A stretch of DNA of 64,000 nucleotides from Elymus sibiricus (taxonomy: Eukaryota > Streptophyta > Magnoliopsida > Poales > Poaceae). The notes under the pieces were generated by a model, which made no database searches, was not told the DNA's origin, and saw only the letters and a list, made by a program, of their open reading frames with translations. Position 1 is the first letter of the stretch. Each line of letters opens with the position of its first letter. The position numbers and the translations under genes were made by a program. Of the stretch, positions 1 to 12,476 are shown piece after piece. The stretch spans positions 28,694,781 through 28,758,780 of the forward strand of contig CM077664.1 of the NCBI GenBank assembly GCA_039707655.1, given 5' to 3'.

Positions 1-3000
1 TGTATACGAATGTATACTGGCACGCCCGCATTTTTTGTATTGCCGTTACGCAATAGGAAATACCCCTACGTCGGGGACGTTTCATTTTAGCGAAACAGAC
101 ACTAAACCCAAAAGGCGCAGGCCTCCTGCCTGGGACCTCCGAACTACTCGTCGGCATCGAAGTCCACGTAGTACTCAGCATCGGGATCACCTGCATCCAC
201 GGTGCTACTATCTGAATGCAGCAACTGGGTTGTAGCAAAGAGTAGCAAAGCAACGGTGAGTACTCATCCAAAGTACTCGCAAGACTTACATGAGATCTAT
301 ACTACATAAGCATAAGTATCAAAGGAATCCAGCTATATCTTTGGACTAAACTGCAGAAATGCCAGAATAAGGGGGAGAAGCTCAACGTAACGAAGACTAC
401 CAGCATCTTGCAGCAATAGAAGAGAGTAGCGTAAACGATACCAACTTGTACATACAGCAACACCATACTCTGAGATCCTTCCTCGACTACCTGCGAGAAA
501 GCGATCTGCGGGCATTCCTATCTATTATCTTGGTGACTTTTATCAAGTATCCGGTTTAAAGTTGTAAGAGGTCGGGATACGTCTCCAAGTCGTCCTATTA
601 CCATGGACACGGCTAATCGGATAGATTAACTTCCCTGCAGGGGTGCACCACATTACCCGACATGCTCGATTACCCTATGGCCGGACACACTTTTCCGCGG
701 GTCTGCCCGGCCTCAGATGATCGACACGCCGAAGTCCTACCTCAGCTCTCCAGAGAGGTCACCCGCCGGTCTACATCCTAAGCGCGAAGGGGCTATTCGG
801 CCGCTCACCCCTAAGCGCTCTAGCACGTTGCAAGGCTAGCCGAGGTCCAAGCCCACCTCTGCATCAGCAGCAGGTAGTATCCGCTCACCCCAACAATCAA
901 CCCACATCTCTGAACAGTGACATCTAGGTAGCTTTCGGGAGGAACTGACGACGCCGACGGCACCATAACCATTATCCCACGTGGGAGTTAGTGCGTATAT
1001 GCCAGTGGCAGTCTCGGATCAAATACCCAGAACTCGTTAGCGTGTTATTGTTAAGTACCCGCGGACAACGACCAGGGCCCAGGCCCACCTCTCTTTGGAT
1101 GGTTTCCGCCTGCCATGTCGTTCCGCCACAGTGGATCACTCGCGGGTGCTCTCTGAGCCGACCCGACTTTAACATAAACATGTGCAGGGTAACAGTATAA
1201 AGTATATCCGTGATCATCGCCCAGAGGGATCACGGCTCGATAGTATAGCATGGCAAATGGACAAGGGTGTAGGTCCAACATATGGAACTCAAGCATAGCT
1301 AAACTAAGCATGATAGGATAGCAGGTAAAGTATCAGTGAGAGGCGACAAAATCAGGCTATGCATCTGTATAGGATCTACCGAAAAAACATCAACTGCACC
1401 GATAACTAATGCAAGAATGTAGAGAGAAAGAATAGGTGATATCGGAATGATCAAGGGGGTTTTGCTTGCCTGGAAGCTCTGCTGAGAAGGCCAGATCGTC
1501 AGGGGCGTAGGCGTACCCAGGGTCTACGGAAGTCTCGGGGTCTACCCATAAAAGCAGACGAGGGGGGAAACAAATAAATAACAGGCATACAAATGCAGCA
1601 CAAATGAATGGCACAGAAAAAATATGATGATGAGGTGCTCTAATCCATTACTAAGCATTTTAGTTGAAGTGGGAAAATATTTAGGAATATTTTCCCAGCT
1701 CCAGGCAATATTTCTTATGTTGATCCAGATGCAACTTATCAATGTTCATTATGATAGAGGGGTTTGTCATGCATGCAAATGGCATATTCGGATTTATTAT
1801 ATTTTTCTGATCATTTTTCATATATAAATTATTTTCATCCGAGTTACGGTTTATTTTATATGATTTTCCAAAGTTTCATTGATTTTTTGGATTTATTATT
1901 ATTTCGAAAATTATTAAATCGAAATTGCTATGGGTACACAGAAGTGTACCCAACTGTTTGCACCAGAGGTTGATAGTGGGGTCAGTTGACCAGGTCAACT
2001 ACCCAGTCAGCAGTCAACAGTGTTCTTGACTGGTCAAACCTGACCAGCAGGACCCACTGGTTAGTGACAGAGCTATTTAACAGAGTTTTATTTAATTTAA
2101 TTAACTTATTTAGTAGGTGGGGCCTAGCAGTTAGTGACAGAGTTAATTAACTAGGCTTAATTAATTTAAACTAATTGCTACAGTGGGCCCCACATGTCAG
2201 TGGCTGTTAAGGGGTTATTTAACGCAACTAATCACCCTGGGTCTACTGGCAATGACCCAAGGCGGTGGCGCGCCGGCAGTGATGCTTCGGCGACCAAAAA
2301 CATGGCGAAGTGGCTCAGGCTTCATCGGAAAACGGCTGCAGGCCATGGTTTTGCGCGCGGTTGGGTGCGTTCGAACGCGGGCAGTGCTGCGCGTCGAATG
2401 GCGCAAGTGGGACGTGCTGTGGTGGCCTGAGCTAGCTGGAGCAATGACGGCAGCGGCGGCCGGAATCAGGCGAGGATGGAATCGACACTAGGGGGCACGG
2501 CACGCAGCGCTGGTGGGTGCTACGGGTTCCTGGGGGTGCCGGGAGCACGATGCAAAGATCGGGCGTGAGCTTAGCGTGCTGTGGCTGCGGCGGCGATGCG
2601 AACGGCGGTGACGAGCTTCGGCATCAGCAACAACAGCAGCTAGGGGCAGCGAATCGAAGCGTGGGGAGAGGGGTTTTGGGCAGGAGCTCACCGTGGAGCA
2701 CATGAAAGGCTCGGTGAGGGCTGGGAGCGCAGGACGGCGACGGGATCGACAGTGAAGTGCCGGTGGCCGAGGGTTGAAGAAGACGGCGATGTGCTCGTTG
2801 CGGTGGCGCCTAGCTCCAGCTGGTGGCCGTAGTCGATGTAGCGGACGACGGCGCGTCTCCTGGACACGCTCTCGTTGCATGGGGAGGACGATGGCTACGT
2901 GGGCGGCGAGGCCATGGCGACGGCAGTGGCGGTTCTTGTGGTGAGGACGATGGTAGCGCGAGGAGGGGGCAAATGGAGGCTAGGGCTTATCCCCGGGGTC

Positions 3001-3625
3001 CGTGGCGATGCTCTTATCCGCCCCAGGGCGCCTGTAGCATCACGCTGTAGCCCGCGCGCGGCTGGGACGCGCGCTCTGGCTCAGGCGCGGCGACAACTGG
3101 AGGTGGAAGACGACGCTGGCTGGGCTGGGCCGCGGGGCGCTGTGCACTTGCGGCCCGACTAAACAGGTAAGCGTTTCCCTTTTTCTTTTTCCTTTTCTGT
3201 TTTCTATTTTAGTCTCTATTTTGCATTTAATTTTTATACTAAATGAATTTAGTTGCATATGAAACTTGGCACATAATTCAAAGACAATATTTTGAAGTTG
3301 TGCACAAAGTTTGAAGCCAATTTTAAATGTTTAAATTTGGTTTAGTATTTAATCAGTTCACTTAAGTGCTGCTGGTCCACTTCAAATAATTCCAGGGGCA
3401 TTTTGGGGATTCAAACATGGTTGATTTCTTCATGACAATTACTTGGGGGATATTTGGAATATTACCAACATTTTTATTTTAGTGTTTGAAGAAAGAATTT
3501 CTGAACCTATATTTAAATGGAAATCTGAGTTGAGTTTGAATCAAAGTGGTGATTAGCATTGCAAAACATGATGACTTGTCATTAATTAGGAGGAATCACT
3601 GTAGCTTAATTACAGGGGTGTTACA
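1..3625 (-). mobile_element. 3' LTR (partial) of a Ty3/gypsy chromovirus
   Basis: Read on the minus strand, the LTR begins at 3625 with TGTAACACCCC, directly after a purine-rich tract, and runs off the left edge of the window, so it is at least 3.6 kb unless something is nested in it. TGTAACACCCC is a common LTR start in grass gypsy elements. The part nearest 3625 is AT-rich, 2180-3160 is GC-rich, and 500-1050 is mixed. Open frames here, including one of about 130 codons at 2488-2880, show no domain and overlap frames on both strands, so I do not call them genes. The 3' boundary of the LTR and its TSD are outside the window. Confidence 0.75.
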
Positions 3626-3640
3626 ACTCTCCTCCTCTAA
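3626..3640 (-). other. Polypurine tract of the chromovirus
   Basis: On the minus strand this reads ttagaggaggagagt and abuts the LTR start TGTAACACCCC. This is the expected primer site for plus-strand DNA synthesis and fixes the LTR boundary at 3625/3626. Confidence 0.8.
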
Positions 3641-3661
3641 AAGAAAATCTCGTCCCGAGAT

Positions 3662-6600
3662 TTAAGTGGTAGACGGAAATAGAGAGGGGTATTCATCACG
3701 AAGATGATCTTCGCGTTCCCAAGTGGCTTCATCTTCAGAATGATTCGACCACTGAACTTTAAGGAACTTGATTGCCTTCACAAAGAATGCAGACCGGATA
3801 TTCTCGATAAGAGAGATCTTCTTGCAAGTCAAGCACTTCATGATCCACTGCTCGGATCAGATCCTTGAAGCAGCGGCAGAGTTGTGACTCATGGAAGACA
3901 TCGTGAACCCGAGAAAGGTTTGACAGTAGTTCCAACTGATATGCTACTTCTCCACGTCTTGCGAGAATGCAGAAAGGACCAATGTAGCGCGGATCTAGCT
4001 TGCCCTTGATTCCGAAACAGTGAGTGCCCTTCATCGGTGTGACATGAAGGTAAGCTTGTTCTCCTGGTTGATAAACCATCTCTTTGTGATGACGGTCATA
4101 TTGGCTTTTCTGACGGGACTGAGCAGTCTTCCGATGTTCACGGACAATGCGGACTTGCTCTTTGGCGTGTTGGATAATATCCTGACCAAACAGTGGTTGT
4201 TCCCCAGTTTCTGACCAATTCAGAGGAGTTCGGCACTTACGCCCATACAATACTTCAAATGGTACCATCTTCAAACTAGCTTGGTAGCTGTTGTTGTATG
4301 AGAATTCAGCATACGGGAGAGATTGCTCCCATTTCTTTCCAAATGAAATGACACAAGCACGGAGCATATCTTCAAGAACTTGGTTGACTCGTTCAACTTG
4401 ACCATTGGACTGGGGGTGAAAAGCAGTGCTAAAGCACAGATGAGTTCCCATAGCTTCCTGAAAATTTTCCCAGAATCTTGAGGTAAAGAGGCTGCCATGA
4501 TCTGAGTTGACCTCCAACGGAACACCGTGGAGTTACACAATTCTGGAAACATACAAGTCTGCCAACTGACTAGCAGTGATGGTTTCCTTGACGGGCAGAA
4601 AATGAGCAACCTTGGAGAATCGATCAATGACGACAATAATAGCGGCGTAACCTTTCCGCGATCTAGGAAATCCAGTGATGAAGTCCATTTTGACTTTGTC
4701 CCATTTCCATTCAAGAATAGCAAGTGGTTGCAGAGTTCCATCAGGCCTCTGATGTTCCGCTTTGATGCGACGACAAACGTCACATTCTGTAACATATCGA
4801 GCAATGTCTTGCTTCATGTTAGACCACCAGAATCTCTGATGAATGTTTGATACATTTTGGTGCTACCAGAGTGAATCGACATATGCGTGTCATGAGCTTC
4901 TTTCATAACACCCTCGCTCATATTCTGGAACTTAGGTACCACAAGGCGACCTCGAAAGAATAAGGTGCCCTGTTCATCAACAGAGAAACATGAGGGCTTT
5001 CCTTCTGCGAGATAGTGCTTAATCTTTGCGACTTCAGAGTCATACTTCTGCATAGTCCTGATGCTGTACTCAAGATCTGGTTCAACAACCAATGTGTTCA
5101 GATAACCTTGAGGAACAATATTGAGGTTCAGCTTACGAAGCTCTTCATAAAGAAGTGGATGATTTTGCTGCACCATAAGGTTGTTGCAGTAGGACTTGCG
5201 GCTCAGGGCATCAGCCATCACATTGCTTTGCCAGGGGCATAGGATATACCCAAGTCATAGTCTGCAATCTCCTCCATCCATCTTTGCTGACGAAGGTTCA
5301 GATCTGGCTGGGTGAACAAATACTTCAGACTTTGATGGTCGGTGTAGATCTCGCAATGATTACCAAGAAGGTAATGTCACCATAACTTCAAAGCATAAAT
5401 AACTGGTGCAAGTTCGAGATCGTGAGTTGGATAGTCCTCTTCATGCGTATGCAACTGGCGAGAACCATATGCAACCACTTTACGTTCTTGCATTAGGACA
5501 CAGCCTAATCCTTGATGTGAGGCATCGCAATAGATCACAAAGCTCTTGTGATTATCTGGGGGAGAAAGCACTGGGGCAGAAGTCAACTTGTCCTTCAGAG
5601 TCTGGAAACTTTCTTGACATAGTGGTGTCCACTCGAACTTCTTGTCCTTGTGGAGCAAATCAGTCAATGGCTTAGCAATCTTGGAAAAGTTCTCGACAAA
5701 TCGACGGTAATAGCTAGCGAGTCTGAGAAAACTTCTGACCTGCTTGACAGTCTACGGAGGAGTCCAGTTAAGAATAGCCTGAACTCGTTCTGGATTAACA
5801 GCAATGCCTTCATTCGAAATCACATGGCCCAAATAGGTCACCTCAGATAACCAGAATTCGCACTTGGAATACTTGGCGTACAACTGATGTTCACGAAGCT
5901 TCTCTAACACAAACCGAAGATGTTCGGCATGTTCTTCTTCGTTCTTGGAATAGACCAGAATGTCGTCGAGATAAACTACGACAAATTTGTTGAGGTATTC
6001 CATGAAGATGTAATTCATCAATTGAGAGAAGGTGGCTAGAGCATTGGTTAAGCCGAAGGAACATGACAGTGTACTCGTATGAACCATAGCGACTAACGAA
6101 AGCTATTTTTGGAATGTCCTCTTTGCGAACTCTGATCTGATGGTATCCTAACCTCAAATCAAGTTTAAAGAAGATGATGGATGAACCAGCAAGTTGATCA
6201 TACATATCATTGATTCTTGGAAGTGGATACTTGTTCTTGATCGTCGCCTGATTAACAGGATGATAATCAACAACCAATCGATTAGTTCTATCCTTCTTCT
6301 TAACAAAAAGCGAAGGGGGGCCCCATGCAGAAGAGCTAGAATGAATGAATACTTTGCGAAGTGATTCTTCGAGTTCCTGCTTAAGCTCGAGAAGTTCATG
6401 TGGCGGCATCTTATATGGGCGCTTGGCAATAGGAGCGGTGCCTGGTTTCAAGTCGATGACAAACTCAACAGCTCTAACCGTGGGTATGCCTGGAAGTTCT
6501 TCTGGAAAGACATCCTGGAAGTCACAGACTACCGAAATGTTCTCGATGTTATCCAGCGGGGATGCATTCAAAGCATTCAATGCATATATCTAGGCTTCGG

Positions 6601-6990
6601 CATTTTGAATAGTTCGGGTTGAGTAGTTTACTATCTGACCGGAAGGGTGTGTGAGTTGGGATGTTTTAGCGGCACAGTCGATCAAAGCTTTGTGAGATTC
6701 TAACCAATCCATGCCGAGAATGATGTCTATATTGGAAGGCCCGAGGGCAATGAGGGAAGCAGAGAATATTGACCCTCTAATTTCAATCTGATTGTTGTGA
6801 CTTATCATTTTGGTTTGCCAATTGGAACGTGGGGTGTGAATTATTAATGGAGTGGGTAACGACTCCATAGCTAAACCATGCGACTGTGCAAACTATTGAG
6901 ACATAAATGAATTCGAAGCTCCTGAATAAAAAAGAACAGAAGCTGGTACTGAATTAATAGGAAGGTTACCCATCACGATGATTGGTTCCT
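3662..6990 (-). pseudogene. pol: Chromovirus pol: protease, RT, RNase H, integrase, chromodomain (broken)
   Basis: This is the decayed polyprotein of a Tekay/Del-like Ty3/gypsy element. In minus-strand order it shows: the protease region near 6926, where the usual DSGA motif reads YSGA, followed by ILGMDWL; reverse transcriptase with YLDDILVYS near 5960; RNase H with [13 protein letters not shown] near 5530; the integrase zinc region with CDVC near 4770; an integrase core with MDFITGFP, SDHGSLFTSRF and HPQSNGQVERVNQ; and a C-terminal chromodomain, with KFLKVQWSN and EATWERE, that ends at the stop at 3662-3664. The frame changes near 3780, between the integrase tail and the chromodomain, and several stops or frameshifts split the rest. 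The loss of the protease aspartate and the frame breaks indicate an inactive copy. The chromodomain assigns it to the chromoviruses. Confidence 0.9.
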
Positions 6991-7000
6991 CCTATGCTTC

Positions 7001-8065
7001 TTAAAGATCAACATGGTTGACACGACCACGGCCGAATGCAGGCGGCCTGGCATTGAAGTTTCTGGACTGAGGGTTGCCACGGCCATTTCCACGACCAGTA
7101 GAGGGAAGTGCAAACTGATTCTGACAGCAGTCTCTGGCATAATGTCCAGTTTGATCACACTTGAAGCATTCACCTTGAGCAGGGCGAGGAGCCATAACAT
7201 TGGGCTGCCCACGTTGGATCCTGAGCTGTCTTGGAGGTGGAGGCAGATGAGGTGCAACATATGAAGGCCTCGATGCAGGGGTAGCTTGGCGATAGACGTT
7301 GTGAGGAATCCACAGTCGACGCTTCTGAGCAGACAGGCCCGAAGATGAGCCAACATGTCGAGTGCACTTGAGCGATTCCTGGAGTTCAGCCTGACTAGTC
7401 TCAGCCTAGATAGCCTTGTTGACAAGTGTTGCAAAGTCTGCGAACTTGTGGAGACTAAGTGCATGCTTCTGTTCAGGGGCCAATCCTTCATGGAACTTCT
7501 CCTGCTTGCGTGCGTCAGTGGAGACATCATCTTCAGCATAGCGGGATAGATCGAGAAATTCCCTCTGGTATGCATCCACTTTCTTCTTGCCCTGAGTGAG
7601 GTTGCGGAATTCCTTCTTCTTCTTGTCCATAAGTCCTTAAGGAATGTGGCGGGCACGGAAGGTAGTCTGGAATTCAATCCAGGTGGTGACTGTTCCAACA
7701 GGCAGTATACACTTGTGGCTTTCCCACCATTGTGCAGCTGGATCCTTCAGGTGATATGCCGCAAAGGTGACGTAGTTGGCAGGGGCAACATTGGCTGACG
7801 CCATCTCGAAGGGGATGTCGCGAAGCCAGTTATCAGCATCCAGTGGCTCAGTTGAGTTGCGGAAAATGGTTGGGTTGAGGCGCATGAAATCCAGAAGTGA
7901 GATCGGGCCGGGCTCCCGATGAGCATTTTGGTTTCCCAAACGGTCCACTAAACCTCCGATGAACTGGTGGTTCAACTCAAACTGCTGTATCATAGCGGCG
8001 ACATAGGGTGGAGGTGGTGGATCTTTGGCACGACGGCCACGACCACGAGCAGCACCTCTAGCCAT
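7001..8065 (-). pseudogene. gag: Chromovirus gag with CCHC zinc knuckle (broken)
   Basis: This is the capsid/nucleocapsid gene of the same element. It starts with MARGAARGRGRRAKD at 8065. The retrotransposon Gag region follows, with LDADNWLRDI, AAQWWESHK and TTFRARHIP. An in-frame TAA follows ARHIP near 7635, and the same frame then continues with KKEFRNLTQGKKKVDAYQ and EFLDLSRYA. A second stop lies near 7405. A zinc knuckle, CFKCDQTGHYARDC, lies near 7150. Gag is followed on the same strand by pol. At least two nonsense changes make it non-functional as it stands. Confidence 0.88.
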
Positions 8066-8332
8066 TCTGAGTAAAACAACAGGGGCAGGTTAGCAAAGGC
8101 AACAGTACGCAAGTATGAGCGGCAGATGTATGGGATTATTCACAAGTCCGTACGGTAACAAGGGATTGAAGTGCGGTAGAAACACAGTGGTGACCATGTC
8201 TTGCATACGGATTCATACAAAGAGTTTAGTACAAGCCCAAAAGTAGGAGTTCTAAAAATTAGGGGGAAATCGCAGGCGGCACGCAGGCACGCGACGAATA
8301 CAACTACTACATATAGCAAGGCTACAACAGTC

Positions 8333-8965
8333 TCAGTAGAATCCATGGAATCCTGACAACTGCATGTGACGAGTCAGGAAGTCCTCCATAAAAGGATCCT
8401 GCGATCCATGAAGACTCTGATGTGGAAGCTGAAGCTTCGGTGGCAGACGAGGACCACGTGCGGGAGTGTAACCTCCAACTGCAGGCCAACCAACACCTGG
8501 AGGCATCACAGTCCTGGCAGGGTAGATGACCAACAGGGGAAGTTGCCGAGATACGAAAAAAGGAAACAAGTGCGTGAGAGCATCGTAAAGGCGCACACGA
8601 GTGGCAAACAACTCGTACCGAAGAGCTCGTGTAGCACAATCCAGACCATCAGCCTGCTGGACCAAAATCTATGTAGCAAACAACTCGCGTGAGGCAGAGG
8701 TGTATGAACCAGTGTAGTATCCTCCCTCACCCTCACTAGAGGCAATCGCGATGTATCTGAAAGGGGAATCATCCAACTCACGGTACTCTCCACGAAGACG
8801 GGTCAGACAAACAAAAGCAGCATCATGGACTGCCATATCAACAGTCACTCCGACACCATAAGCGGTGTGCAGCACAGAGGTGGAGTTCTTCTCGGAAGAA
8901 AAGATGTGGACATCGGCTCGATACTGCTCCTGGTTAAAGTCATGGTACTACTCGTAGACGGTGTA
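8333..8965 (-). pseudogene. Extra open frame upstream of chromovirus gag, unknown function
   Basis: A single minus-strand frame reads through about 210 codons, broken by only two in-frame stops (one near 8924, one at 8669-8671), and ends after LSGFHGFY at 8333. Recognisable stretches include VDMAVHDAAFVCLTRLRGEY, ELDDSPFRYIAIA, ATRALRYELFATRVRLYDAL and VGGYTPARGP. It lies between gag and the missing 5' LTR, in the sense direction of the element. My recollection is that similar open frames precede gag in some Triticeae gypsy elements, but I cannot confirm this here. I recognise no domain. It could be an accessory element protein or a captured host sequence. That the frame persists either side of two nonsense changes argues that it was once translated. 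Confidence 0.6.
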
Positions 8966-8994
8966 CTCAAGGTGCCAGGAAAAGCCCAAGTAAC

Positions 8995-9780
8995 CTCACT
9001 CGTTCTCTCTCGAAACCACGTTTCTTACTCGGAGATGGTCCGGTTTCTGTACATCACAACGTTTGCAAAACCTTCTCAAGTTTTTACCACAGCATGTAGG
9101 TGTCATATGAGGGCACCATGCCAAGTTTCATGCTTTTTGGACTTCGTTTGCATTTTTCGGAATTTAAAAACAAATACACTCCATGTTCGAGGTCGAGTCT
9201 TGGCACCCTCATGTTTAAAATTCCTTACTTTTTCTTGGATAATGCCTAAAAATGGTCTCAAGAATACATATATGATTTATCTACCCAATTTTGCCAACTT
9301 TTCCATGCACTTGTAGTTCAAAATTCATTTATATTCACTGAACGTCTAATGCCTAAAAATTCACTTAATGACTATAAAAGAAAATAGAGAGGGAGGAAGA
9401 AAATAAAAAAATAATGTAGAAAAGAACGGAGCATAAAAGGAAAAAATAAAACAAATAATGTACAAAAGAAAAGAAACAAGAGAAAGGAGAAGAAAATGAA
9501 AAAATAAAAGTAAATGTTTGCCCTGTGCAACAAAAAGACAGTCGGCAAAGAGAAAGGACAAGATAATTAAAAAAGAATAAGGAAATGTTTGCCGAGTGCA
9601 AAAAAAAAGGAACTCGGCAAATATTTCTTTGCCCAGTGCAAAAAAAAAAAAATCGGCAACAAAATGTTTGCCAAGTACAAAGAAAAGGTACTCGGCAAAG
9701 GTGATGTTTGCCTAGTTCCCCGATAAAATGCACTCGGCAAACACTTAGAACTTAGCGAAATCCCAGATACCATGTGTATA
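8995..9780. mobile_element. CACTA transposon remnant
   Basis: From about 9000 to 9360 the sequence aligns with the repeated internal units of the outer CACTA element (compare 50340-50660 and 51330-51700), including the phrase near 'cttggcaccctcatg' and the gtagttcaaa stretch. From about 9500 to 9745 it carries inverted copies of tttgccgagtgc / actcggcaaa, the subterminal repeat type of another grass CACTA group. I see no terminal CACTA motif or TSD, so this is a truncated piece. It replaces the chromovirus 5' LTR, which suggests a junction at about 8995. Confidence 0.65.
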
Positions 9781-9897
9781 ATCCGGTAACTATGACAACT
9801 ACATACCCGGCAACTACACCCACTTAACTACACTAGCTTAGACATGACAACCATGTGTATAATCTGTTAACTACAACTACAGATTTTGCAAGAAGGC

Positions 9898-10131
9898 AAG
9901 CTGTATAAGTACACACGGTAACTTGGTATAATTAATCTGGTAACTAGGGAAGCAAGCATGGTAGCTACAATAATTACAGATTTGCAATATAAGTACACAC
10001 GGTAACTTGATATAATTAATCTGGTAACTAGGAAAGCAAGCATGGCAACTACAACAACTACATATTTGCAATATAAGTACACACGGTAACTTGGTATAAT
10101 TAATCTGGTAACTAGGGAAGCAAGCATAGCA
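9898..10131. repeat. 84-bp tandem repeat, nearly three copies
   Basis: The motif gtacacacggtaacttg recurs at 9909, 9993 and 10077, an exact 84-bp spacing, followed each time by a nearly identical stretch ending in gaagcaagcat. The copies differ at only a few positions, so the array expanded recently or has been homogenised. There is no convincing open frame. Confidence 0.85.
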
Positions 10132-10145
10132 TTGAAACTTGGGAT

Positions 10146-11383
10146 GACGTCAACTTATTTTTTTTTTGTGAATAGTGACTTGTACTTTACTGTGGCTTGC
10201 TGCCACACATGCTCCTCTTTTCAACTGCACGCATGCACTCCCTTTTGACCATGCCGTGCATGCATGTGCTGTCACATGCCCATCTTTTTCTTCGCAGGAC
10301 TCCGCATGCATGTAGTACTGGCGTCTGCGGGCCTCTGCTACCGCTGCAGGTGAGCATACGACAGCGGGAGCACGGGCTAAAAGATTAGTTTTGCGGCATG
10401 GTGCGGCCGCCGCACGGGAAAGCAAGCGTGCGGCGCTGCTACATACTAGTTGGGTCCGATAAAATAATTCTTTGGTTCTAAACTTAAAGTTTCCAGTGTT
10501 ATTGATCCAATTATGTTCTTAAATTTTAGCTTATGAGAGTGATCTTTCTGCTTTTCAAGCACCTTTCTGTTCAAAAAAATGTTAGACCAGCACTGCATGA
10601 TACGTTTCCCATGCCAGAGTGGTCTCAAAGAGATTTTGTAGACCCTTGCCACATTTGATGTACGATAGCAAACATGATGATTAAAATATATCCAAATAAC
10701 AATGTCCTCTTAAGAATGAGCTCAAAGGTCACAGTAATTTATTGGTGCAAAATGTATTGAATCTAAAGAACAATACCAAAATGAATGACTTACCTGAGTC
10801 TGTGAGTCATCTCCTGTGACTATTTCCAACAGTTCGTAGTGCAGGTATAAGCACTGAAGGTGATGGATGGCTTCATGTTGTAATCCTGATATGTTTACTT
10901 CCTTCCCAAATTAATTTGCTAAGTAGCCTTATCAGTTATACAATCTCTTGGTGTTGCTCCTTGGTCCAATATTTATATGCTTGCTTAGCCAACTCATGGC
11001 CTCCAAAATTAGGCCATAGTAGACGATTATTTCCTTTACTCGCATTCAACTGATGTATATCCTGGTGTGTTAGTTCATTTCCAAATTAATTTGTAAAGTA
11101 GGCTGATTAGTTACACAACCTCTTGGTGTTCTCCTTGGTCCAATATTTATCTGCTTGCTTAACTAACTAATATTCTCCTAAACTAGGCCATATGATTAGT
11201 TCCACATAAATTATTGTTATTCTACTTTTTCGGCGGCTGGAAGATCAGTTTGTCATAGCATGTGAAAATGAGTTTATTTACTTTTATTTACCTACACTGT
11301 TGCTTTTATTTATCAGTTAACAAAGATGTTTGTGAAACAGTAAATTAGGCAGCATAGTGAAGCTTGCTGAGAACCTGGATGTA
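10146..11383. other. No gene seen; diverged direct repeat inside
   Basis: I find no gene here. A direct repeat of roughly 110 bp occurs at about 10905-11020 and 11089-11200, sharing ccaaattaatttg and ttggtccaatatttat. It is diverged and may belong to an unrecognised element. The first 300 bases are CATGCA-rich. Confidence 0.5.
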
Positions 11384-11596
11384 GAGACCCAGAAGGTTTA
11401 TTTATTGAGTCCCGCTTCGGTACAACCCCCCTCATAAAACGTATAAAGGGCAATATGGACCTTTGATAAATTATACTCACTTTTGTATGTATACGCCGTA
11501 CGAAAACCCCCTGTACGAGGCTTTCTGCGTCTGTTCCCGCGCTCCTGGGACGGCCCGTTAAGGCACGTCCTTTCGTTTTTTGTAGAAAAAATATTG

Positions 11597-11690
11597 CGCA
11601 AAAGGAGCTCACAAGTACTCGAACTCAGATTCTCATACTATTGGGGAAGGCTGCTTGCCACTCGACCGAGTGGCTGCTTGTGTTTTCGTA
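11597..11690 (-). other. tRNA-like sequence near the left end
   Basis: On the minus strand a D-arm-like stretch (actcggtcgagtggcaagc) is followed about 30 bp later by a B-box-like gagttcgagta. Arms and loops are imperfect, so I take it as tRNA-derived or tRNA-mimicking rather than as a functional tRNA gene. Confidence 0.35.
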
Positions 11691-12476
11691 CAGCACGAAT
11701 TATATAAGGACCACACAACAGCGTTCGTATATAAAGCAATTTCTGAAAAAAAAACCCAAACTGTTCTTAAAAAATGTGAACAATTTGCACATGCCGAATA
11801 TTTTTCATAAATAGCAAATAATTTATGAATCTCCAAACTTTATTGAAAAATTTGAACAATATTAGAAATTTCAAAACATTTTTCGAAAATGTGAAGAACT
11901 TTTGGGATTCCAAACATTTTTTAAAAAACGTAAAAAAAAATTGTTAGCCTGAACAGTTTGCAAAAATGAAAAAAAATTGAAAATTCCAAATATTTTAAGA
12001 AAACACGAAAAAATAAATCAAAAACACGTTTTTTTTAAAACATGAGAACATTTTTAGAAACCCCGACCAACATTGGAGATTCGTCTCCTCTCCTCTCCAA
12101 ATTTTTGGATTTGTGAAGATTTTCTTAAAGCGGGAACATTTTTTGACATCCTATATTTTTGGAGTGATACCGTCGCCTAGTTGGGCCAAGGCCTATGTGT
12201 TTTTTTCTTCTGTTTTTTCGTTATTCTTGTCTTTTATCGTTAATTCAACTTTCTCATTTTCGGAATTTATTATTCTTTTTGAAAGCAGTTCAAAATTTTG
12301 AAATATTGTTAGTTTTAAATTATGATTTTAAATTCTTTTTTCAGTCAATCATTTATTTAAAGCTTTAAATTGTTACCGTTTTCCATTTTATCCCTTTGTA
12401 TTTATTAGTTATGTTAAAAACTTTAAATAACAGTTTTAAGTTCCTGTTTAAATGATAATTTTAAATACTTTTTCTT

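Noticed and set aside
2183..3162. Open frames of 75-130 codons in a GC-rich block
   Set aside because: Frames overlap on both strands without any domain, as expected in GC-rich LTR DNA.
9361..9773. Phe/Ser/Leu-rich minus-strand frames resembling membrane proteins
   Set aside because: They arise from A-rich and G-poor plus-strand sequence with subterminal CACTA repeats.
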